From Sphingomonas sp. CCH21-G11 (GTDB lineage Bacteria; Pseudomonadota; Alphaproteobacteria; Sphingomonadales; Sphingomonadaceae), in NCBI RefSeq assembly GCF_001555965.1, contig NZ_LSHX01000054.1, forward strand, positions 96,548 to 160,547: 64,000 bases of DNA. Reading direction: 5' to 3'. The notes beneath the pieces are model-generated. The model saw only the letters and a list, made by a program, of their open reading frames with translations, had not been told where the DNA came from and did no database searches. The position numbers and the translations under genes were made by a program. Numbering within the stretch: position 1 is the stretch's first letter; the number at the start of each line of letters is the position of its first letter. Below, piece after piece: positions 1-9,278 of the stretch.

Positions 1-243
1 GGGGTCGAGCTGTCGAAGGCGCAGCAATCGTCCGACTGGGGCGGCCCGGACCTGTCCGATGCGCAGCGCGAATATGCCGCCTCCGACGTGCGCCATCTCC
101 ACGCGCTGCGTGCCGAGCTGGACCGGCGGCTGGACCGCGAGGGGCGGACCGCGCTGGCGCGTGCGTGCTTTGAATTCCTGCCGCACCGCGCCGCGCTCGA
201 TCTGGCCGGCTGGCCGGAAACCGACCTGTTCGCGCATGTCTGA
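1..243 (+). CDS. Ribonuclease D family 3'-5' exonuclease, C-terminal part (cut by window edge)
   Basis: The open frame runs from the first base to TGA at 241-243 and gives about 80 residues. They include a YAASDVRHLHAL stretch typical of the last exonuclease motif (YxxxD) of DEDDy RNase D proteins. RNase D trims the 3' ends of stable RNAs in the cytoplasm. The start and the first catalytic motifs lie outside the window. The frame ends shortly after the exonuclease domain, so this is probably the short, HRDC-less form common in alphaproteobacteria. Its stop overlaps the lptC start by 8 bases, so the two are likely co-transcribed. The family call is inferred from one motif and the usual neighbourhood. 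Confidence 0.75.
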   Translation, partial: GVELSKAQQSSDWGGPDLSDAQREYAASDVRHLHALRAELDRRLDREGRTALARACFEFLPHRAALDLAGWPETDLFAHV

Positions 244-880
244 ATGGGCGCGCCAGGATGTCTCGCGCCGGCAGGCGTGGGCGGCACCCGGCGGGTCACA
301 TGACCGGATCATCGGCCTTTTGCGCGTGGCGCTCCCCATGGCGATCGGGGTGCTCGCGGCGTTCCTCGTCATGGCGCCGCTGTTCGATGTGGGGGAGATG
401 AGCTTCGTGCTCGACAAGCGCAAGGTCGACGTCGCGGTCGAACGCCTGCGGATCGAGCGCGCGCAATATCGCGGCACCGACACGCGCGGGCGTCCGTTTC
501 AGCTCACCGCGGGCTCCGCCGTGCAGAAGAGCTCGGCCGAACGGATCGTCCAGCTCCGGATGCTCGCCGCCCAGCTTCAGATGGAGGACGGTCCGGCGCG
601 GCTGCGCGCCAATCGCGGCCGCTACGATCTCGATGCCGAGCAGGTCGCGATCGACGGGCCGATCGCGTTCCGCGCCGCCAGCGGCTACACGCTCGACACC
701 CGCGACGCGACGGTCGACCTTCGCAACCGCCGGCTGCGCGGCACCGGCGCGGTGACCGGGACAACGCCGATGGGCCGGTTCAGCGGCGACCGGATGGAGG
801 CCGATCTCGAATCGCGGACCGTCAAGCTCAGCGGCAACGCCCACTTGCGTATCGTGCCGAAGCGATCAAATAGGCCGTGA
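236..880 (+). CDS. lptC: LPS export ABC transporter periplasmic protein LptC
   Basis: This 214-residue protein has one N-terminal membrane anchor (about residues 29-50, IIGLLRVALPMAIGVLAAFL) followed by a periplasmic beta-jellyroll region of the LptC/OstA-like type. LptC takes lipopolysaccharide from the LptBFG inner-membrane extractor and passes it to LptA. The ATG at 236 was chosen because it overlaps the RNase D stop, while the longer open frame upstream is antisense-like in composition. The stop TGA (878-880) overlaps the ATG of lptA. Order RNase D-lptC-lptA-lptB-rpoN is the usual alphaproteobacterial arrangement and supports the call more than the weakly conserved sequence itself. Confidence 0.88.
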   Translation: MSEWARQDVSRRQAWAAPGGSHDRIIGLLRVALPMAIGVLAAFLVMAPLFDVGEMSFVLDKRKVDVAVERLRIERAQYRGTDTRGRPFQLTAGSAVQKSSAERIVQLRMLAAQLQMEDGPARLRANRGRYDLDAEQVAIDGPIAFRAASGYTLDTRDATVDLRNRRLRGTGAVTGTTPMGRFSGDRMEADLESRTVKLSGNAHLRIVPKRSNRP

Positions 881-1437
881 TGAAACCAACCCTGCGCCTC
901 GCCGCCGTCCTGCTCGCGCCGACATTGCCGTTCGGCGGCGTCGCCTCGGGTCCCGCCATGGCCCAGGTGCGGCACAATTCGGCGGCGCCGATCGATTTCG
1001 ACGCGGCCTATATCGAGCTGCAGGACCGGGCGAACCGCGCCATCCTGTCGGGCGGTGTCGCGATCCGCCAGGCGAACATGACGCTCAACGCCGATCGCGT
1101 AACCGTCGCCTATACCGGCGCGGTGATCGACGGCAGCCCACAGGTGTCGCGTCTCGACGCGGCCGGGGGCGTGACGGTGGCCCGCCCGGATCAGAATGCG
1201 CGGTCGCGCTATGCGGTCTATGACCTCAACCGCCGGGTCATCACGATGATTGGCGACGTGACGCTGATTCAGGGCAGCAACACCGTGCGCGGCGGCCGGC
1301 TGTCGATCAATCTCGACACCGGACGCGCGACGATCGACGGGTCGGGCGTGGCCAGCGGCGGCCCTGCCGAAGGCGGGGTGACCAACCAGGGCGGTCGGGT
1401 CACGGGTCGCTTTTCGGTGCCCAAGCGCGGCCAATAG
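880..1437 (+). CDS. lptA: LPS transport periplasmic protein LptA (OstA family)
   Basis: This 185-residue protein starts at the ATG overlapping the lptC stop; a GTG three bases earlier is also possible. The first 28 residues form a signal peptide ending near PAMAQ. The rest is an OstA-type domain: an early FDAAYIELQDRANRAILSG stretch, followed by repeated beta-strand segments such as LNADRVTVAYTG and VYDLNRRVITMIGDVTLIQG. LptA forms the periplasmic bridge that carries LPS from LptC to LptD. A 140-base gap separates it from lptB, longer than the other junctions in this operon, so an internal promoter is possible. Confidence 0.9.
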   Translation: MKPTLRLAAVLLAPTLPFGGVASGPAMAQVRHNSAAPIDFDAAYIELQDRANRAILSGGVAIRQANMTLNADRVTVAYTGAVIDGSPQVSRLDAAGGVTVARPDQNARSRYAVYDLNRRVITMIGDVTLIQGSNTVRGGRLSINLDTGRATIDGSGVASGGPAEGGVTNQGGRVTGRFSVPKRGQ

Positions 1438-1577
1438 CCGTCTCGCCGACGCGACTCGCGCCGGAACGCGATGAAATCGGTGCCAAAGTGCCAGACAGGC
1501 CTTTCCCGGCAAGGGATTATGAGGCAGGAATCATGCCAGTCCGGTAAGGGGCACCGCAACGGTGACGGAGCAGGCCG

Positions 1578-2357
1578 ATGAATGAAGTAGCGACCCTCGC
1601 CGAACCGGCCGTGTCCCCGCCGCCGAGCGACGGCGGCGTCGGCCTGTCGGTGGTGTCGATCGCCAAGGCGTACGACAAGCGCAGCGTGCTGTCCGACGTG
1701 TCGCTGACCGTCGGGCGGGGCGAGGTGATCGGCCTGCTCGGCCCGAACGGCGCGGGCAAGACGACCTGCTTCTATTCGGTGATGGGGCTCGTGAAGCCCG
1801 ATTCGGGCCGCATCATGCTGGACGGCGAGGATATCACCGCGCTGCCCATGTATCGCCGCGCGATCCTGGGGCTGGGCTATCTGCCCCAGGAAACCTCGAT
1901 TTTTCGCGGGCTCAGCGTCGAAAAGAACATCCTGGCGGTGCTCGAGCTGTCCGAGCCGGATCCGCATGTCCGCCGCGCGCGCCTCGACACCCTGCTCGAC
2001 GAATTCGGCCTGACCCGGCTGCGTGATTCGGCCGCCATGGCACTGTCTGGCGGCGAACGGCGGCGTGCCGAAATTGCGCGCGCGCTGGCCGCAAATCCGA
2101 CGATCATCCTGCTCGACGAGCCCTTCGCGGGCATCGATCCCATCTCGATCTCCGACATTCGCGACCTGGTGTGCCAGCTCAAGCGGCGCGGGATCGGCGT
2201 GCTCATCACCGATCACAATGTCCGTGAGACGCTCGACATCGTCGATCGCGCCTACATCATCTATGACGGCCGCGTGCTGTTCACCGGATCGCCGGCAGAA
2301 CTGGTCGCCGACGCCAATGTCCGCCGCCTTTATCTGGGCGAGGGCTTCTCGCTTTAG
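1578..2357 (+). CDS. lptB: LPS export ABC transporter ATP-binding protein LptB
   Basis: This 259-residue cytoplasmic ATPase powers LPS extraction by LptBFG. A Walker A motif GPNGAGKTT lies near residues 54-62, the ABC signature LSGGERRR near 155, Walker B IILLDEPFAGIDP near 176-188, and the switch histidine in DHNV near 212. It is longer than E. coli LptB by an N-terminal extension of about 20 residues, as in many alphaproteobacteria. It sits between lptA and rpoN, as expected. LptF and LptG are not in this window and are usually encoded elsewhere. Confidence 0.97.
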   Translation: MNEVATLAEPAVSPPPSDGGVGLSVVSIAKAYDKRSVLSDVSLTVGRGEVIGLLGPNGAGKTTCFYSVMGLVKPDSGRIMLDGEDITALPMYRRAILGLGYLPQETSIFRGLSVEKNILAVLELSEPDPHVRRARLDTLLDEFGLTRLRDSAAMALSGGERRRAEIARALAANPTIILLDEPFAGIDPISISDIRDLVCQLKRRGIGVLITDHNVRETLDIVDRAYIIYDGRVLFTGSPAELVADANVRRLYLGEGFSL

Positions 2358-2360
2358 GTC

Positions 2361-2465
2361 ATGACCGCGTGCCCCATCTTGCGCGTTTCCGCTGCGCTGA
2401 CCGGCATCGCGGCCCTGCATCGCGCGACCGGCGATGCCTGGCGCGCGGGCGATGACGTGACATGA
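2361..2465 (+). CDS. Possible 34-residue leader ORF overlapping the rpoN start
   Basis: An ATG three bases after the lptB stop opens a 34-codon frame that ends in TGA at 2463-2465, overlapping the rpoN ATG (2462) in an ATGA arrangement. It fills the whole lptB-rpoN gap. No family or domain is recognisable and no strong ribosome-binding site is visible. It could couple rpoN translation to lptB, be the relic of a longer gene, or be chance. Confidence 0.3.
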   Translation: MTACPILRVSAALTGIAALHRATGDAWRAGDDVT

Positions 2466-4003
2466 GCCTCGCGCCGCGCCTCGACCTGCGCCAGTCGCAG
2501 TCGCTGGTGATGACGCCTCAGTTGCAGCAGGCGATTCGCCTGCTCGCGCTTTCCAACCTGGAAGTCGAAGCCTTCATCGCCGAGGAGATCGAGAAAAACC
2601 CCCTGCTCGAGGCCAATTCGCCGGGTGCGGGCGAGGAGGATGGCGGGCGCGACAGTGGCGAGGGCGAGGGCGCGTTCGACCCCGACGATCCGCCGCGCGA
2701 CGGGCCGGCCGACGCGGCCGAACTGCTGCAGTCGGGCGGCGATGCGGGCGAGGCACAGCTCGATGTCGACTTTGCGGCCGACACCTTCCACCACGACAGC
2801 CCGTCGGATGCGATCGGCGGGCTGGACGGCGGACTGGGCCTCGCGGGCGGCGCAAGCGGGGGCGCGAGCGAGGACGGGCCGGATTTCGACAGTTTCGCCC
2901 AGTCCGACCTGAGCCTCGCCGATCATCTGCTGGCCCAGGCGGGCGCGGCGATCGCCGGCCCCGACCTGTTCATCGCCGCGCACCTGATCGACCAGATCGA
3001 CGAGACCGGATATCTGACCGAGCCGTTGCTCGACATCGCCAACCGCCTGAGCGTGCCGCTGGCGCGGGTGGAGGCGGTGCTGGCCATCATCCAGACCTTC
3101 GACCCCACCGGGGTTGGCGCGCGCGACCTCGCCGAATGCCTCGCCCTGCAGGCGAAGGAGGCCGATCGCTATGATCCGTGCATGGCGCGGCTGATCGACA
3201 ATCTCGACCTCGTCGCCCGCGGGCAGCTCGCGCAATTGAAGCGCATCTGCGGCGTCGATGACGAGGACATGGCCGACATGATCCGCGAGCTGCGCAATTA
3301 CGATCCCAAACCCGGGTGCCGTTATGGCGGCGAGCCAAGCCAGGCGGTCGTCCCGGACCTGTTCGTCGCGCGGCGTGGCGATGGCTGGGCGATCGAGATC
3401 AATTCGGCGACGCTGCCCCGCGTGCTGGTCAACCGCACCTACTATGCCGAGCTGTCGGGCACCGCGCGGCGCGACAAGGCGTCGCGGGCATGGCTCAGCG
3501 ACTGCCTCGCCAGCGCCAACTGGCTGGTCAAGGCGCTCGACCAGCGCCAGCGCACGATCATCAAGGTCGCGACCGAGATCGTGAAGCAGCAGGAGGCGTT
3601 TTTTCTGCACGGCGTCGCGCATCTGCGCCCGCTGACCCTCGCCCGGGTGGCCGAAGCGATCGAGATGCACGAATCGACGGTCAGCCGCGTGACCAGCAAC
3701 AAATATCTGAGCTGCGCGCGCGGGCTGTTCGAGCTCAAATATTTCTTCACCAGCGCGATCCAGTCCGCCGATGGCGGCGACGCGGTCTCGGCGGAGGCGG
3801 TCAAGAACGCGATCCGCAGCCTGATCGCAGCGGAGGACGCGAAGGCGATCCTGTCCGACGACACGCTCGTCGATCTGCTGCGCGGCAAGGGCTTCGATAT
3901 TGCCCGGCGCACCGTCGCCAAATATCGTGAGGCGATGGGTATCGGCAGTTCGGTCCAGCGTCGTCGGCAAAAGGCGCTGCAGGGCGCGGGCCATTCCGCC
4001 TGA
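2462..4003 (+). CDS. rpoN: RNA polymerase sigma-54 factor RpoN
   Basis: This 513-residue protein has all regions of sigma-54. Residues 1-50 are the glutamine- and leucine-rich region I (QSQSLVMTPQLQQAIRLL) that contacts enhancer-binding activators. Residues about 55-130 are an acidic linker (region II). The core-binding domain follows, then a helix-turn-helix near 400 (STVSRVTSNKYL) and the RpoN box ARRTVAKYRE near 480-489, which reads the -24 promoter element. It directs transcription of genes that need ATP-driven activators. The position directly after lptB is the conserved one in Proteobacteria. Confidence 0.97.
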   Translation: MSLAPRLDLRQSQSLVMTPQLQQAIRLLALSNLEVEAFIAEEIEKNPLLEANSPGAGEEDGGRDSGEGEGAFDPDDPPRDGPADAAELLQSGGDAGEAQLDVDFAADTFHHDSPSDAIGGLDGGLGLAGGASGGASEDGPDFDSFAQSDLSLADHLLAQAGAAIAGPDLFIAAHLIDQIDETGYLTEPLLDIANRLSVPLARVEAVLAIIQTFDPTGVGARDLAECLALQAKEADRYDPCMARLIDNLDLVARGQLAQLKRICGVDDEDMADMIRELRNYDPKPGCRYGGEPSQAVVPDLFVARRGDGWAIEINSATLPRVLVNRTYYAELSGTARRDKASRAWLSDCLASANWLVKALDQRQRTIIKVATEIVKQQEAFFLHGVAHLRPLTLARVAEAIEMHESTVSRVTSNKYLSCARGLFELKYFFTSAIQSADGGDAVSAEAVKNAIRSLIAAEDAKAILSDDTLVDLLRGKGFDIARRTVAKYREAMGIGSSVQRRRQKALQGAGHSA

Positions 4004-4048
4004 CCCGGCCGGACCGGGGGCGCATTTGTGAGAAACGGGAGCTTGACG

Positions 4049-4174
4049 ATGGTGCGACGAATGATCCTGGTGCTGCTGGCGGTCAATTGCCTCGCCCTGT
4101 CGGCGTGCAACACGGTTCGTGGTGTGGGGCGCGATCTCGAATCGGCCGCCGACAGCGTCGATCGCGCGACCTGA
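4049..4174 (+). CDS. Entericidin A/B family small lipoprotein
   Basis: This is a 41-residue protein starting MVRRMILVLL. It has a short lipoprotein signal and lipobox LSAC at about residues 17-20, then a mature part with NTVRGVGRDLESAADSV, the pattern of entericidins. Entericidin B-like lipoproteins are small envelope proteins linked to stress and membrane perturbation, and their exact role in alphaproteobacteria is unknown. A GGGAG ribosome-binding site lies a few bases before the ATG. It lies 45 bases after rpoN and may be on the same transcript or have its own promoter. Confidence 0.85.
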   Translation: MVRRMILVLLAVNCLALSACNTVRGVGRDLESAADSVDRAT

Positions 4175-4280
4175 TCCCGCGCTGCGCGGATGCGAGTGCA
4201 GCGGGCAACGATCGGATTTTTTTGCCGAATCTTGCGCCCGGGTTACGCTTTGCTAAGCTTTCACCCGCTAATCTACGGGA

Positions 4281-4670
4281 ATGAACGGACATTTCTCAGT
4301 GGACGTCGACCCCGCGCGTCGCCTGATCAAGGTCAAAATGGGGGGATTCTTCTCGCTCGACGATGTGGCCGGCTATCATGACGCCGTGCACCGCGCGACC
4401 GCTCGCGCGGGCGGCCTGCCCAGCCAGCAGCGGATGATCTGCGACATCAGCGACATGCGGATCCAGACCCAGGATGTCGTCGACGCGTTTCGCCGCGTGA
4501 TGGGCGATCCCAAATATCGTCAGCGCAAGGTCGGCTTCGTCGTCGCGTCTTCGCTCGCGCGGATGCAGCTGCTGCGCGTGATCGGCAGCCGCAACGCCCA
4601 GTGCTTCGCCACCGAAGCCGAGGCGGAGGACTGGGTCTTCCAGGTCGAGGACAGCGTCAGCGCCGCGTGA
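4281..4670 (+). CDS. Hypothetical STAS/SpoIIAA-like protein
   Basis: This is a 129-residue soluble protein without signal peptide or membrane segment. The alternation of short strands and helices (RLIKVKMGGFFSLDDVAGYHDAV, then MICDISDM, then VGFVVASSLARMQLLRVIG) and the size match the SpoIIAA-like/STAS-like proteins common in sphingomonads. No catalytic residues are visible. The family call rests on pattern only and its role is unknown. It stands alone, with its own upstream gap of about 100 bases that contains a TTTGCTAAG-like AT-rich stretch that could be a promoter. Confidence 0.65.
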   Translation: MNGHFSVDVDPARRLIKVKMGGFFSLDDVAGYHDAVHRATARAGGLPSQQRMICDISDMRIQTQDVVDAFRRVMGDPKYRQRKVGFVVASSLARMQLLRVIGSRNAQCFATEAEAEDWVFQVEDSVSAA

Positions 4671-4678
4671 TCGCGGCG

Positions 4679-5671
4679 TCAGTCGTCCTCGTCCTCGAAA
4701 CCGTTCAGCTCGAGCGCGCGGGCCCGAATCTGGCGCGTCATGCACCAATGGACCAGCGCCTCCTCGCGGCCATGGGTCACCCATAGCTCGCGTGGACGCA
4801 CCTCCTCGATCGTGCGGGTCAGCTCGTCCCAATCGGCATGGTCGGACAGGATGATCGGCAGCTCGACATTGCGCTGGCGCGCACGCCCGCGCACACGCAT
4901 CCACCCCGACGCCATCGCCGTGACCGGATCGGGCAGGCGGCGCGACCAGCGATCGTTGAGCGCGCCGGGCGGGCACATCACGATACGGCCGCGCAGTTCG
5001 CGGCCCGGCACCCCCGTCGCCGCGCGCAGCTCGCCCAGGTCGACGCCATGCGCGACGTACAGGTCGCATAATCGCTGCAGCGCGCCGTGAAGATAGATGG
5101 GGTCGTCGAACCCCATCTCCCGCAGCTCGCGGATCACGCGCTGGGCCTTGCCGAGCGCATAGGCACCGACCAGCACGCAGCGTTCGGGCTCGGCGCGCAA
5201 GGCGACCAGCAGCTTGTCGAGCTCGTCGCGCGTTTCGGGGTGGCGGAACACCGGCAGGCCGAAGGTCGCTTCGGTGATGAAGACGTCGCACGGCACGACG
5301 CGGAACGGCGCACAGGTGGGATCGGGTCGCCGCTTGTAGTCGCCCGAGACGACGACGCGCTCGCCGCGATGTTCGAGCACGATCTGCGCGCTGCCCAGCA
5401 CATGGCCGGCGGGAACGAAGCTGATGCCGACCTCGCCCAGTCGCATGGGCGCGTCGTAATCGACCGGATGCCCCGCCTGGGGCCCATAGCGGACCCCCAT
5501 GATCGCCAGCGTCTCGGCTGTCGCCCACACCGCGCCATGCCCGCCGCGGGCGTGGTCGGCGTGGCCGTGCGTGACCAGCGCGCGCGGTTTGGGCACCGAC
5601 GGATCGACCCACGCGTCGGCGGCGGGGATGTAGATGCCTTCGGGCCGCGGAACGATCCAGTCGCCAAGCAT
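4679..5671 (-). CDS. Ligase-associated DNA exonuclease (metallo-beta-lactamase/beta-CASP fold)
   Basis: This is a 330-residue protein. The HGHADH motif at residues 35-40 is the metal-binding signature of the metallo-beta-lactamase fold. Later conserved blocks (VLGSAQIVLEH, SGDYKRRPDPTCAPF, ILSDHADWDEL) match the mRNA 3'-end-processing-like exonucleases found beside bacterial ATP-dependent DNA ligases. The start MLGDWIVPRP was chosen because family members begin there. The longer open frame would run into the divergent helicase gene. The usual partner, an ATP-dependent DNA ligase, is absent here, although the helicase is the next gene. Confidence 0.9.
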   Translation of the reverse strand: MLGDWIVPRPEGIYIPAADAWVDPSVPKPRALVTHGHADHARGGHGAVWATAETLAIMGVRYGPQAGHPVDYDAPMRLGEVGISFVPAGHVLGSAQIVLEHRGERVVVSGDYKRRPDPTCAPFRVVPCDVFITEATFGLPVFRHPETRDELDKLLVALRAEPERCVLVGAYALGKAQRVIRELREMGFDDPIYLHGALQRLCDLYVAHGVDLGELRAATGVPGRELRGRIVMCPPGALNDRWSRRLPDPVTAMASGWMRVRGRARQRNVELPIILSDHADWDELTRTIEEVRPRELWVTHGREEALVHWCMTRQIRARALELNGFEDEDD

Positions 5672-5742
5672 CGGCGCGATATGGGGTCGCGATGCGCGCG
5701 ATGCCACTATGTCCGCGTCGCCGTCCGCCCCATATAGCGCCC

Positions 5743-8154
5743 GTGGATCAATCGCTTCCCCCCGCACTGGCCGGCTGGTTCGCGGCAAAGGGCTGGACGC
5801 CGCGCCGGCATCAGCTCGACATGCTCACCGCCGCGCGCGCGGGCGATCATGCGCTGCTGGTCGCGCCGACCGGTGCGGGCAAGACGCTGGCGGGCTTCCT
5901 GCCGACGCTGTGCGAGCTGATCGAGCGGCCGGCCGAGGGTTTGCACACGCTCTATGTCTCGCCGCTGAAGGCGCTGGCGGTCGATGTCCAGCGCAACCTG
6001 CTGACCCCGATCGAAGAAATGGGGCTCGACATCCGCGTGGAGACGCGCACCGGCGACACGCCGTCGGATCGCAAGGCGCGGCAGCGCGCGCGGCCGCCCC
6101 AGATCCTGCTTACCACGCCCGAATCGCTCAGCCTGCTGATTTCCTATCCCGATGCCGCACCGCTTTTCGCCGGGTTGCGGACGATCGTGATCGACGAGGT
6201 CCATGCCTTTGCCACCGGCAAGCGCGGCGACCTGCTCGCGCTGGCGATGAGCCGGCTGCAGGCGCTCGCGCCCGCGCTGCGCCGGGTCGCGCTGTCCGCG
6301 ACGGTCGCCGATGCCGACGGCTACCGCGCCTGGCTCGCCCCCGATGGCGATATCGACCGCGTGACGAAGGTGCTGGGGGAAGCGGGTGCCGCACCGGTGA
6401 TCCACATCGCCCTGCCGCAGGACCGGGTCCCGTGGTCGGGCCATTCGGGCCGCTATGCCGCGCCGCAGGTGATGGCGGAGATCGAGACGCACCGGACCAC
6501 GCTCGTTTTCTGCAACACGCGCGGGCTCGCCGAACTGATCTTCCAGGATTTGTGGAAGGCCAATGAGCTCAAGCTGCCGATCGGCATCCACCACGGCAGC
6601 CTGGCGCGCGAGGCGCGGCGCAAGGTCGAGCAGGCGATGGCCGACGGCAAGCTGCGTGCGCTGGTCGCGACCGCCAGCCTCGATCTCGGCGTCGACTGGG
6701 GCGATGTCGATTGCGTGATTCAGATGGGCGCGCCCAAGGGCTCGTCGCGCCTCCTGCAGCGTATCGGGCGCGCCAACCACCGGCTGGACGAACCGTCGGA
6801 GGCGATCCTGGTGCCGGGCAACCGGTTCGAATATCTCGAGGCACGCGCCGCGCTCGACGCGGTGGAAGCGGGCGAGCTCGACCCCGACATGTTCCGCCCC
6901 GGCAGCCTCGACGTGCTCGCCCAGCACCTGATGGCGTGCGCATGCGCGGAACCGTTCGCGGCGGACGCGATGCTGCGCGAGGTCCAGTCGGCACTGCCCT
7001 ATTCGGCGCTCGATGCGGCAACCTTCGACCGGGTGCTCGGCTTCATCGCGGATGGCGGCTATGCGCTGAAGGCCTATGACCGCTTCAAGCGGCTGACACG
7101 CGGCCCCGACGGGCTGTGGCGGGTCAGCCACCCCAAGTTCGTTGCGCAACATCGCCTGAATGCCGGCATTATCGTCGACGCCCCGACGCTCGACGTCAGG
7201 TTCAGGAACGGGCGCAAGCTGGGCACGGTCGAGGAATATTTCGCGGCCACGCTGTCACCCGGTGACACCTTTTTCTTCTCGGGCATCAGCCTGGAGGTCG
7301 AGCGGATGGACACGACCGACCTGGTGGTGCGTGCCACCCACCGGCCGGCGCGCATCCCGACCTATGTCGGCGCGCGGATGCCGCTGTCGACCAATCTCGC
7401 GCGGCGGGTGCGCCACTTCCTGCACGATCCCGCCGAATGGGCGCGCTTTCCCCACGATGTCCGCGAATGGCTGGAGGTACAGCAGCGCCGGTCGCGCCTG
7501 CCCGCCCCCGGGCAGCTGCTGGTCGAAACCTTCCCCCGCGAGGGGCGGCACTACATGGTCGCCTACAGCTTTGAAGGGTGGAACGCGCACCAGTCGCTCG
7601 GCATGCTGGTGACGCGGCGGATGGAGGCGCTGGGGCTGAAGCCGATCGGCTTCGTGTCCAACGATTACGCCCTGGCGTGCTACGGGCTGGAGCCGGTCAC
7701 TGATCCCGCCGCCTTGTTCTCCCCGGACATTCTGGAACATGAGTTCGTCGAATGGGTGCAGGGATCGGCGCTGCTCAAGCGCGCGTTCCGCGAAGTCGCG
7801 GTGATCGGCGGGCTGGTCGAGCGGCAATTGCCGGGCAAGCGCAAGACCGGCAAGCAGGTGACCTTCTCGACCGACCTGATCTACGACGTGCTGCGCCGTT
7901 ATGAGCCCGGGCATCTGCTGCTCGAGGCGGCCTGGGCGGATGCGCGGGCGCGAATGACCGATGTCGGGCGCCTTGCGGACCTGCTCGACCGCGCCGCCGA
8001 CACGATGCTGCACGTCGATCTCGACCGGGTCAGCCCGCTCGCCGTGCCGGTGCTGGTGCTGATCGGGCGGGAAAGCGTGGCGCAGGCCAGCGTCGACGAC
8101 GCGTTGCTGGTTGAGGCCGAAGCCCTGGCGACCGAGGCCATGCGCCTCGACTGA
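5743..8154 (+). CDS. Ligase-associated DNA damage response DEXH-box helicase (Lhr-like)
   Basis: This protein of about 803 residues has a superfamily 2 helicase core. Walker A APTGAGKT lies near 40-47, the DEVH box near 152, SATV near 185, and the C-terminal helicase motifs around LQRIGRANHR. The long C-terminal region contains the winged-helix and other domains typical of Lhr-like helicases. GTG at 5743 gives the family-like N-terminus; an ATG at 5692 would add 17 residues. It is divergent from the exonuclease gene, and the short gap must hold both promoters. It probably unwinds DNA or DNA-RNA hybrids during repair. Confidence 0.93.
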   Translation: MDQSLPPALAGWFAAKGWTPRRHQLDMLTAARAGDHALLVAPTGAGKTLAGFLPTLCELIERPAEGLHTLYVSPLKALAVDVQRNLLTPIEEMGLDIRVETRTGDTPSDRKARQRARPPQILLTTPESLSLLISYPDAAPLFAGLRTIVIDEVHAFATGKRGDLLALAMSRLQALAPALRRVALSATVADADGYRAWLAPDGDIDRVTKVLGEAGAAPVIHIALPQDRVPWSGHSGRYAAPQVMAEIETHRTTLVFCNTRGLAELIFQDLWKANELKLPIGIHHGSLAREARRKVEQAMADGKLRALVATASLDLGVDWGDVDCVIQMGAPKGSSRLLQRIGRANHRLDEPSEAILVPGNRFEYLEARAALDAVEAGELDPDMFRPGSLDVLAQHLMACACAEPFAADAMLREVQSALPYSALDAATFDRVLGFIADGGYALKAYDRFKRLTRGPDGLWRVSHPKFVAQHRLNAGIIVDAPTLDVRFRNGRKLGTVEEYFAATLSPGDTFFFSGISLEVERMDTTDLVVRATHRPARIPTYVGARMPLSTNLARRVRHFLHDPAEWARFPHDVREWLEVQQRRSRLPAPGQLLVETFPREGRHYMVAYSFEGWNAHQSLGMLVTRRMEALGLKPIGFVSNDYALACYGLEPVTDPAALFSPDILEHEFVEWVQGSALLKRAFREVAVIGGLVERQLPGKRKTGKQVTFSTDLIYDVLRRYEPGHLLLEAAWADARARMTDVGRLADLLDRAADTMLHVDLDRVSPLAVPVLVLIGRESVAQASVDDALLVEAEALATEAMRLD

Positions 8155-8205
8155 CCGTGACGATCGTCGATTGCCGGGATGCCGGGTCGGGTATATGCTG
8201 CGTCC

Positions 8206-9216
8206 ATGTTGCGGGGTCCATCACTGCTCGGTTTCGCGGCGCTGATCGCCGCCGCGCCGCTGCTCGCACGCTCGGACGTCCCGCAACAGCTGCCAACGCT
8301 CCCGCCCGCATCGCCGATCGACCCGGCGATCGATCCGGCAACCTCGATGGGATCGGTCGAGTTCGCGCATGTCGACAGCCGGATGACCGTGCCCGTATCG
8401 GTGTCGGGCAAGGGTCCGTTTCCCTTCTTCGTCGACACCGGGGCCGAACGCACGGTCATCTCGCGCCAGCTCGCCGAACAGCTTGGTCTGCCCGCCGGGC
8501 CGCGGGTCAATCTGACCGCGCTCGGCGGCACATCGAGCGTCGCGACGGTCGTCATTCCCGAGCTTGAGGTGACGCCGCTCGCCGCCAGCCGCAATATCGC
8601 GGCTCCGGCGCTGGAGGCGCAGCATCTGGGCGGATCGGGGCTGCTCGGCGTCGACGCGCTCGACGGCCGCGCGGTGACCATCGACTTCGACCGTGGCGAG
8701 ATGCGGGTCCGCAAGGCCGAGGTCGCCCGTGCGCCGCGGCCCAAGCCGGACGAGATCATCGTCACCGCGCGCAACAAGTTCGGCCAGCTGATCGTCACCA
8801 ACGCGGCCTATCGCGAGCGGCGCATTCGCGTGATCGTCGATACGGGGGCGGCGGTCAGCGTCGGCAATCTGGCGCTGTATCGCCAGGTCGCGCGCACGCG
8901 CGTCGCGATCGGTCCGATGTCGTTCACCAGCGTCACGGGCGAGCATCTGGAGATTCCGGCCGCCACCGTCGACGAAGTGCGCATCGGCACGATGACGATG
9001 TCGGGCCTGCCGATCGCCTTTGCCGATCTCGCCCCGTTCGAGAAGCTCGGGCTGAAGGAAGAGCCGACGCTGCTGCTCGGCATGAACGCGCTGCGCTATT
9101 TCCGGCGCGTCGATATCGACTTCTCCAATCGCCGGATCCAGTTCCTGCTGCCGCGCTATCGCGCGCGACCTTCGTCGCTGCCGATCACCTATGACGCGCA
9201 GCCGTCGCGGATCTGA
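8206..9216 (+). CDS. Retropepsin-like aspartic protease with two DTG motifs
   Basis: This 336-residue protein has an N-terminal signal peptide (LLGFAALIAAAPLLARS). It has two DTG motifs, FVDTGAERTVIS near residue 80 and VIVDTGAAVSVG near 215. Each is followed by the hydrophobic-glycine pattern of aspartyl protease lobes (GLLGVDALDGRAV and LLLGMNALRYF). Having both lobes in one chain suggests a pepsin-like pseudo-dimer rather than a retroviral single lobe. It is predicted to be periplasmic. It lies inside the DNA-repair island, 51 bases after the helicase, without an obvious functional link. The substrate is unknown. Confidence 0.85.
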   Translation: MLRGPSLLGFAALIAAAPLLARSDVPQQLPTLPPASPIDPAIDPATSMGSVEFAHVDSRMTVPVSVSGKGPFPFFVDTGAERTVISRQLAEQLGLPAGPRVNLTALGGTSSVATVVIPELEVTPLAASRNIAAPALEAQHLGGSGLLGVDALDGRAVTIDFDRGEMRVRKAEVARAPRPKPDEIIVTARNKFGQLIVTNAAYRERRIRVIVDTGAAVSVGNLALYRQVARTRVAIGPMSFTSVTGEHLEIPAATVDEVRIGTMTMSGLPIAFADLAPFEKLGLKEEPTLLLGMNALRYFRRVDIDFSNRRIQFLLPRYRARPSSLPITYDAQPSRI

Positions 9217-9278
9217 CGCGCGCGCGGCGTTGCGTTTTCGCGATTGTCGGAACGCCGCCGGCGGGGCATAGCGGAGCC

